A DNA stretch of 64,000 bases from positions 145,551-209,550 of the forward strand of contig JAQFWX010000062.1 in assembly GCA_027605045.1 (NCBI GenBank). The letters run 5' to 3'. Positions 56,201 through 64,000 of the stretch are shown here, piece by piece; position 1 is the first letter of the stretch, and each line of letters starts with the position of its first letter. Source of the DNA: Phallus indusiatus. Its lineage: Eukaryota > Basidiomycota > Agaricomycetes > Phallales > Phallaceae. Under the pieces are notes generated by a model. The model was not told where the DNA came from. It was given only the letters and a program-made list of their open reading frames with translations, and searched no databases. The position numbers and the translations under genes are program-made.

Positions 56201-58664
56201 TTCGTTCCAACCACTGTTCATATTCGGGAATAGTATAAAAATTGATGCTTTGAGTGCCTTTCGTAACCTGAAGCACCAAGAACATTGCAAAAGTCATTCA
56301 TGAGTGAAATGCGAATACTTACCCTAACAATTGGTGTGATGAACTCCACGAGGAAATTGGGGATTCGCAAAAGCGACGGATAGAAATGATCGAGAAAGTT
56401 AATTAGCAGGCCTTTGATATGTGAACCGTCATGATCCTATCAATTACTTAAAAATCTGTACTCTCTGAAACACCAGAACATGCATACCTGATCAGTCATA
56501 ATCATGAGGCTCCCATATCGTAACGTGGACACGTCACTATACTCCTTGTTATGTTGCAAACCTAGGATTTTCTTGATATTCTGAATTTCTTCGTTCTTCA
56601 TGATTTGACCATGATTTGCTTCGCGAACATTCAACAGTTTACCACGCAAAGGGAACACTCCAAAATTATCTCGACCGGCGACACTGAGCCCTGCTATCGC
56701 TAACGCCTTCGCAGAATCTCCTTCTGTTAAAATCAATGTGCATTTCGACGCATTTCTTCCGCCGGCATTATTCGCGTCAGATAATTTTGTCATACCGGAT
56801 AATCTAGAAATGGTTTAGTAGAGGCTGAGATTACATACGCTGGAATAGGATACCTAGTTCGTTTCGAACCGTCCGTTTTCTTAATTTCTTGGTCCGCTTT
56901 GAATTTGGCCCAGTTGAGGATATTCTCGATAATTGAACTCTTGGCCACTGAATTGGTGTTATAAGGTACTTTGATAATAAAGTTTGAAATTCAAACCTCT
57001 TTTGAGAAATTCCTCTGTCAACACTGGCTTGGTTCCGCCGAACTTGCTGGCAGTCAACGTGAGCATCTCTTTTGTTTGACTGTCAAAGGTCGGATTTTCG
57101 ATAAGAGCATTCACGAAAATCCACATGTAGTTCTTGATTTGGTGCGCCTTCACTGTCGCACCCTTGTTCTTTTTCGTGATCGTGGCCATGAGATATTTTG
57201 CAATCTGATCTTGAATGAGCTGTACGTGCGTACCACCTTTGGTAGTAGCTATGGAATTGGCGAACGAAACCTGTTGGGGAGACCCGTCCGAAACAGCAAA
57301 GGCAACCTCCCAACGGGAACTAAGTTGCTCGTAAACGACTGTCTGCTTAACTGTGGCAGCCCCTCCTGAGTTCTCGGACGCTTCCGCTGCGGCGGAAGAC
57401 AGGTACATCTCGACATACTGTTTGAAGTTTTTGATCTTGAGACGTTCATCGTTCAAGAATACCTTGACATCTTTGACTGTACCGGCCATATCATAAACAC
57501 GCTTCTTCAACAATGCGAGGGTATCCTCGTCGATTTCTGACATTCCAAAACGCTTCAAATCTGGACGGAAGGTGATACGAGTGAACTCTACGTTGCCACT
57601 TGTTTTGGTAATCTTCGCCTTGCCAACTTTGGTCATGTTTTCCGTCCACGTCTGTTTATATTTTTGAGACGTATTCTTGTCCGCGGTTTCGACAGTAAAT
57701 TCATGAGAATAGATATTAGCCAGCTTGGCACCGTATCCATTACGACCACCGGTGAGTTTCTTCTCGTCGTCATCATAATTAGAGGATGTCAAGAGGTGAC
57801 CGAAAATGAGCTCGGGAATATAGATATTCTCAGTCGCGTGTATTTCGATAGGGATTCCTTTCCCATCATTATAAATCGAGATGGTACCCTCTTCCACATC
57901 AATATTGACCTTAAGCGTCGTCATATTCGGATCGTTAATCTAGTCAAACATGGTAATCATCACGAAAATCAGCGCGCTATAAGTATAGAACTCATACTTT
58001 GTTATCAGCCGCGTTAACCAAAATTTCGTCGACGATCTTGAAAAATCCTGGTACGTACTTAATTTCCCTGTTGTGGTCAATTAAGGGGGGTTCGCACAAG
58101 GCAACGAAAAAAGTACCTATTTGTCATGCGCTTGGTTTCGGAGTCATACACCCACATATGCTGAGTATGGGCCTCTACGCTACCAATATAAGAATCTGGA
58201 CGTTTGAGAATGTGTTCCAGTTGGGTGAGCTTTAAGAAAGTCAGAACTGTCAGACATCCGAGGGTGATAACACAAGGGAAACGTGCCTTTTGATACATTT
58301 GTGTGGCTGTTTTGTCTTTCCCTCTAGGAAGTGGTGGTGGTGTTAACGCCCTTCTCACCGGTTCAGCGTCGCTATCCCCATCTGAATTCCCCAATGTATC
58401 AACATCCATCCGTTCAGCACCATTTTCGTCTATCTCTCCGAGAACCTTGGTTGATTTCTTCTTAGCCTTTGCGGCAGTTGCTTTGGGTTTGGTAGGGGCT
58501 GCTTTAGCCGGAGCTTTCGTAGATTTAGGAGGAGCCTTGGCCTGTGAACATTACCAACCGGGAAAGCAGCATCCTGCAGAATAGTGACGCACCTTTTTCG
58601 AGGCAGGAACATAGCCTTCAGAGCCTGAGTCTGACATTTGATTTTCGAAGTCAAAGTCGCTCAT
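53293..58664 (-). CDS. TOP2: DNA topoisomerase II
   Basis: Start ATG at 58664 ([17 protein letters not shown]), stop at 53293-53295, many short introns. Order: Lys/Ala/Pro-rich N-tail; GHKL ATPase with [29 protein letters not shown] and [15 protein letters not shown]; transducer with QTK-type loop region; TOPRIM with LTEGDSAK and [10 protein letters not shown]; winged-helix breakage domain with the catalytic tyrosine in ARYIHT and IGTG loop (NGVEGIGTG); then a long acidic/basic C-terminal tail ending [11 protein letters not shown]. It passes one DNA duplex through another during replication and chromosome segregation. A single TOP2 is normal in fungi. Head-to-head with the MFS gene. Intact. 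Confidence 0.96.
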
Positions 58665-58875
58665 TGAGTACTGACTTGCGCGACGAGATGGGAGGATCAA
58701 GGGACGGAAGAGTGATGGCAAACGAGACGCGACACGGTGTGACACGAGCATGACAGGACCGCGCCGCAACACTCACGTGACACCGTGACATGGAGGTTAC
58801 CAGTGAGTCAGTGACCACAATACGAATGTGGCGTAATGACCTATAGCCCATCGCGCATTTCAAATCCCATCAACA
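58665..58875. promoter_or_regulatory. Bidirectional promoter between TOP2 and the MFS gene, 211 bp
   Basis: The two ATGs are only 211 bp apart and face away from each other. Several CACGTGAC/GTGACAC-type stretches (GTGTGACACGAG, CACGTGACACCGTGACA) lie between 58730 and 58795; CACGTG is an E-box-like site. Which gene they serve is unknown. Confidence 0.5.
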
Positions 58876-60879
58876 ATGTCTGAAGTGGACCCCCTCCTTT
58901 TGACTCAAAAAGATGCCTACGATCGATTCACGCCCGTCCGAAAGCGTTTTATTCTTGTAACCATAATTTTTGCGGGAGCAATTGCTCGTAAGTACTGAAG
59001 AAATCAACTCAGTCATTCAAGCTGAGAAAACATCGCGACAAGCTTTTGCTGCGAGCTCGTTTATTCCTTTAATACCTTCAGTGGCAAATGATTTAGACGC
59101 AAGCGCGGTTCTCATAACGTTCGGCAAGCTTTTGACTCGTTCCTCATGCTGAGAAATTAACATGTTCTGTACCAAAGCTTTTCTATCAGTCTGTATACTT
59201 TTGTTGTCGCAGTTGGAACCCTCATTTGGGCCCCATACTCGGCTTTTTGTAAGTGTTGGTGACATCAAATGTAACTTTTCCGCTAAAATCAGTATCCATA
59301 GATGGTCGTCGCAGCGTTTACCTTGCATCTCTTCCACTTGCCTGTGTTGGAACGCTTGGCGTATATTTCTCAAGAACTGTTGTTCACCTGTTCATCTCAC
59401 GCATCATTCAAGCTCTGGGCGCATCAAGTCTAATGAGTCAAGGCGGGGCAACCATTTCAGATATCTATCGGATTGAGGAGCGAGGGGCTGCTATGGGGAT
59501 TTATTTCGGTGTATGACTTTCCTTGTGACAGTATGCTATATGCTTTTGATTTCTTCTCTCTTAGTCTGTTCTTTTGGGATTTGCCGCAGCACCATTACTC
59601 AGTGGTCTCATTTCCACTGTCTCGTCTTGGCGCACGACGTACCTCGCACTATTCTGTTTCGCCTTTGCTTCATTTATAACCATATTCCTCTCGCTCCCAG
59701 AAACATCTCATCGTGGCTCACGCGGTATCGACAAAACCTTGGCTCAAGAGAATGGTACAGATCGACCAGTTAGTCGATTCCGTTTTGTTTGGCTGAACCC
59801 TTTTGGCCCTTTGACATTGTTACGAGGATACCCTTATCTTGCAGTTGTAAGACACTTAGCATTTTCCACACATCTGATTTAACTTGCATGGGCTAGATTA
59901 CTGCAGGCGGGCTTGCTCTCCTGACCGACGTTGGTGAGTGTATTCTGGAAATGCATACATACGAAGACCCCTCTCAAAGACGTTTAGCCTTGTTTATACC
60001 TATCGCGTATACTGCTGTGAATGCCTTACTCCTACTCCTTAATCCCTGACTGATTGTTTTTTTTTTTTCAGGGCCAGAAATATAATATAACTTCCCCGTT
60101 ACTCCTTGGTGCTTGCCTTTTCCCAGCAGGCGTCGGCAACGCTTGTAAGACCTCACTTCCCAAAGTATCATGCACAAACCATAATTAAAAAAATATATAA
60201 TTATAGTGGGTGCATATATATCGGGCCGCTTGTCAGATAAAGCAGTTATTGCTGGTCGAAAACGTCGAGGGGGCGAATGGGTACCCGAGGACAGACTGCT
60301 GGCCGCAACACCAGGCGCTCTAATCATAGCACCCCTATCTGTTTTCGTGTTTGGCTGGACGGTTAAGTTTGTACCGGGAAATATAGGGTTGATTATATGC
60401 TTGTTCGCTATTTTTATGAACGGGCTGGGGGTAAGAGCTCGTCTGTCTTCACTTCAATTCACGCCCTCAAAGTGATTATTAGGTTGACGTTGTGTTGGCT
60501 CCTACGAATACATATGTCGTAGATATCCTTCACTCCAGGAGCGCAGAAGCCACGGCTGTGGCTTTGTGAGTTAGCTGACTATGCATCCATTATTCCCTTG
60601 ATGCTTATAAATTTATCAAGAACATGTCGTCTCGCCTTCTCCGCACTTACCTCCAGTACGGTCCTACCTCTCGTCCAAGCGATCGGAGTTGGACCAACCA
60701 ACACTCTCGCCGCAGTGATCAGTCTTTTAGGATACCTGTAAGTATATCTCTTATCCGCTTACCACACATTTGTATAACGAGTGTCCGCGACTAGATTGAT
60801 ACGGTTTACAATTAAACACGGCAAGGAAATGCGTGAGTGGAAAGATATAGGATATACGGTCCGAGAATTGGAATCTTGA
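58876..60879 (+). CDS. MFS drug:H+ antiporter-type transporter (DHA1)
   Basis: ATG at 58876 (MSEVDPLLLTQKDAYDRF), stop TGA at 60877-60879, interrupted by about ten short introns. Membrane segments are visible: RFILVTIIFAGAIA, SVYIFVVAVGTLIWAP, YLASLPLACVGTLGVYF, LGFAAAPLLSGLIS, YLALFCFAFASFITIFL, LLLGACFLPAGVGNA, ALIIAPLSVFVFGW and IGLIICLFAIFMNGLG. The motif A loop GRRRVYL follows helix 2, and motif C-like GFAAAPLLSG follows later, both typical of 12-helix DHA1 exporters. Substrate unknown; plasma-membrane export of small molecules is inferred from family. The C-terminal cytoplasmic tail is short (HGKEMREWKDIGYTVRELES). Confidence 0.85.
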
Positions 60880-61165
60880 ATTTCGGCGAGGCAAGCACGC
60901 TTCTAGATGGTGTAACATTGTCGTTGTACGTAAATTGAATCATATAATGTAAGGAAAAGTAGAATTAGACCTATCGTTTTGGCCGTTTCTCTACTTTTTC
61001 CACGGCCAAAACATGTTTCGTTATAAATGATCACAAGAAGTATTTTCTGGGTAGAAAACGTGATCATTTCAAATATTTCAAAGACATTACAAGGCAAGCT
61101 ATGGTGTCGCTTTGGCATTGCTAACTATTATTTTCTAAAGCGACAAGGTTAAATAAGAGTTCAAA
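60880..61165. other. Convergent 3' region, 286 bp
   Basis: Lies between the stop codons of the MFS gene (plus) and GCN20 (minus). An AACATGTTTCG-type stretch and AT-rich sequence; no gene recognised. Confidence 0.5.
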
Positions 61166-64000
61166 TTATGGAGGAATCGTCCTAACCTTGTAACTTTGAA
61201 CGTCTCCATAGAATTTACTGACTTTTCCATCTCCGCAAACCCATAACTGAAAGAACTGAATGAATTTGATTTCTAAAAATGTTATAACTCGGACGAACCT
61301 CTTTCGCGACTGACGTGATGAATCGTTCATCGTGCGATATGATAATAACACCACCATTCCAAGCGTTCAAGGCGGCCATTAACGCATCTAGACCCTAGAA
61401 GACCATTAGTAAACTCTTCAGGAAGCTGTCCAGGATCTAACTTACTTCGATATCAAGATGATTGGTAGGCTGTCAAACAATTAATTGAGTAACTTGCTAA
61501 CGAGATAAATAATAATCAAATTCGTACTTCATCCAATAACAATATATGAGGTTGCTGAAGAGATAACGCAGCGAACGCCACTCGACTTTTTTGTCCTCCC
61601 GATAGGGTACCAATTAATTGTAGTCTGCACGATTGGTTCAAAAAAGGTATCGCTTTTAAACAATTCGCTTACCCGATAATACCTGAAATTTTGTGACGTT
61701 AGACAACAGATAGACGTGAGCTTGAATTAACACACCAGTCAAACCAAATGAGCCTAAATGATTGCGATATTCCTGTTCACTCCTTCCGGGGAATTTGGAA
61801 GCGAGGAATGATACTGGTGTCATTGTTGGAACCAACGTGTCGACGTGATGTTGTGCGAAGTAAGCAATCCGGACGCGCCCATTGCGATTAACTTGACCAG
61901 CCAGTGGTGTAAGTTCCCCAGTTAATAATTTTATACTGATACCAAAAATGTTCAGTCCGAAAGAATAAAAATGAAACTATGACATGTACATACAGGGTGG
62001 ATTTTCCAGCACCGTTAGCACCTTAAGCAATGCAGAAAATTTAGGAAGAAATACGACAATGCAATACTTGAAATTTACTCACCAACGATTGCTATCCGCG
62101 AATCTAGATTGACATCAATATCTATCCCGCTAAGAATGATGTTATCGGGTGTATAACCAAAGGTCGCGTTGGATAGTTGGAGGAGAGGAGGCGATATTTT
62201 GTCAGCTTCCGGGAATCTGACAAAATATAATAATTTAATTATTGAGTTTTCGGAAATATATTTATTCATACTTGAATTTTTCGGTATCTTCGGATGGTGG
62301 CGGTTCTAGTTCAGGCAACTAAAAGAAATTTCATGAGCGAGAAAAATTTGTAAAGAGAGTAAAACATTACTTTTTCTAAAATTTTGATTTTCATCTGGGC
62401 TTGAGAAGCTGGGAGACTGTCAGAACTGAATTTTATTATTAAATCAGGAGTGAATACCTCGGTTGGCATTATATCGCCATCTATCAATGAAGGCTTGGAG
62501 ATGTTGTCGATATGCCAACTGCGTCTCATATTCCTTGCGCATATTTCGTTCTCGTTCGGATTTCGTAGCGTAGAACTGTGTGAAATTTCTAGAGGTGGCC
62601 GTAAAAATGGTCAAAATGATCGGTCAAGTCTCAAAATGCTGTTTTACCCTTTGTAATAATCCAGACGAGCCGAATGTTGATGGACAATATCAGTCGCAAC
62701 CGCATCTCTGAAAACAGTTGTGAGGCTAGCACAGAAAATGAAGCAGACTCGCTCACAGAAAGGCCCGATCGTGAGATCTAAAAACATATTGAATCAGAAT
62801 AACTGCACAGGTTCAGAGAACAAATACTCGCACACGACTAGTATAGTGCCAGGCCATGTTTGCAAATAGTCTTCTAGCCACGCGAGAGCATTCAAATCAA
62901 CTAAATTACTTGTAAATAAAATACTGTCGGATTAAGAAATGAGAATGGCGCACTATGATTGGAAGGCTCGTCAAGGAGTAAAAGATGAGGCTAAGCAAAC
63001 ATTAGTAATGTCATTTCATGATCAGATAGGCAAATTACCTTGACGAAGAGAGCACGAGCAAGAGCAAGACGCATCCTGAAGAACTTGGTTGTATCGTTGA
63101 TATACGTTGGCGCAAGGACTTACCTCCATCCTCCGCTGAATTGTTTTGTTGGCCTTAGTCGGTCGGCGTCAGAGAAGCCCAGACCTGAATACAGACAGAA
63201 TGAGAGCAGAGCACGCTCATAAAAGAGACTCATTACCTGCTAAGAGGGTTGCGGCTCGAGCTGGACCACTCTCCGCGTCCATATCAGCAAGTCTTTCGTG
63301 TACTTCCGCCAAACGAGACTGCGCTTCTTCCTTTGCCTCCGTGTTTAGGCCATCGGAGCTTTCAAGTTCTGCCAGTCGCGCGTTAAGGTTTTGTTCTTCG
63401 CGTAAGAGATGGTCTCGCCAAACGTCCGCTTTCAACACAGACTCAATCGCCGGGGTATCATCACCAATAACCTAACAAAGATTCATCCCTGTTAACACTT
63501 TCAAAGCACAGAAATAACGAGCTTGACCTCTTGTTCTACGAAAAGTATAGTTATGTGGGCGGGAATAGGCACCTGACGCAGTGCGATATTACGCAGGAGA
63601 GTACTTTTACCGACACCATTGCGACCGATTAAGCCGTACCGACGACCATACGCCAAAGTCAAAGTAGCACCAGATCTTACAAAAGTAATCAGTGAAGTTT
63701 GGACTATGTCTCAGGTGCAGATGTTGATGAGACTTACAGGATACGATTTGAACCGAAGTTGACGTCAATAGACTGAAGATGTACATCTTTACTTTTGCCT
63801 TTGGCACTAGCTGCGGCTTCCAGAGAGTTGACCTATGCCACACAGTCTAAATCATGCCATGAAGGATATAATAGTGTTCGTACTTTCATGAATATTTCTT
63901 CATATGATTGCTGGCAACTTTATCAACGAAACTGACAAATGAGCAAAAGGCAAAGAATGGTCTACCTGCTTCCGTTGTGCTTCCAATAGCTTTGACCCTT
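61166..64000 (-). CDS. GCN20: ABC-F ATPase Gcn20, N-terminus outside the window
   Basis: Stop TAA at 61166-61168; the frame is still open at the window end, so the N-terminal Gcn1-binding region is missing. Visible order: GSKLLEAQRKQ then QSYEEIFMKVNSLEA; NBD1 with DVNFGSNRIL, a Walker A region encoded near 63605, the SVLKADVWRDHLLREEQNL linker and QFSGGWRMRLALARALF (signature); the ABC-F linker with QAQMKIKILEKLPELEPP; NBD2 with IAIVGANGAGKSTL, TLSGGQKSRVAFA and LLLDEPTNHLD, then SHDERFI and a terminal LWVCGDGKVSKFYGDVQ. No membrane domain, as in all ABC-F proteins. Gcn20 with Gcn1 carries uncharged tRNA signals from ribosomes to the eIF2-alpha kinase Gcn2. Arb1/ABCF2 is the alternative; the KADVWR and YEEIFMKVN segments favour Gcn20. 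Many introns; intact as far as seen. Confidence 0.9.

Overview
The window looks like a mushroom-forming basidiomycete (Agaricomycetes): compact genes with many 45-65 nt introns, chromodomain Ty3 retrotransposons, solo LTRs, and fungal genes that fuse an RNase D/WRN-type 3'-5' exonuclease to transposase-like domains. No sequence search was possible; all identities come from motifs and family memory.

LEFT HALF (1-25.7 kb) is a nested transposon graveyard. At 1-2161 lies the 5' end of one LTR retrotransposon (gag plus an 866-bp LTR), inserted into the 3' LTR of a second element, Ty3-A (2162-8100, minus strand), whose gag and pol frames are open and whose integrase ends in a chromodomain. Ty3-A has an 11-nt primer-binding site complementary to the predicted 5' end of its own transcript, as in the self-primed Tf1/sushi elements. 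A second, decayed copy, Ty3-B (8690-12241, plus strand), has its own insertions: two LTRs, a hAT-like MITE with an 8-bp target duplication, and a CACTG-ended MITE with a 3-bp duplication. From 12.2 to 25.7 kb a plus-strand transposase-like gene is split twice: by an 834-bp CACTG element and by a 10-kb minus-strand element with 25-bp terminal inverted repeats. The second element encodes an exonuclease/DUF6729-like/transposase-like protein. Half of that 10 kb is later LTR insertions, most with a perfect 5-bp duplication, including a four-level nest at 15389-17423 and a 117-bp mini-element that interrupts the exonuclease active-site motif. Removing the insertions on paper largely re-opens the coding frame.

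RIGHT HALF (26-64 kb) is ordinary gene-dense euchromatin: a fungal trypsin-fold protein, Ku80, an oxysterol-binding protein, the DEAD-box helicase Dbp3, a SNF2/STH1-type remodeller with bromodomain, two related small secreted proteins, a Rab-like GTPase with a large disordered insertion, a very large coiled-coil protein, DNA topoisomerase II, an MFS transporter and the ABC-F protein Gcn20 (cut by the window end). Ku80, Dbp3, SNF2, TOP2 and GCN20 are housekeeping genes for DNA repair, ribosome assembly, chromatin, replication topology and translation control; they show no operon-like functional link. Most lie on the minus strand.
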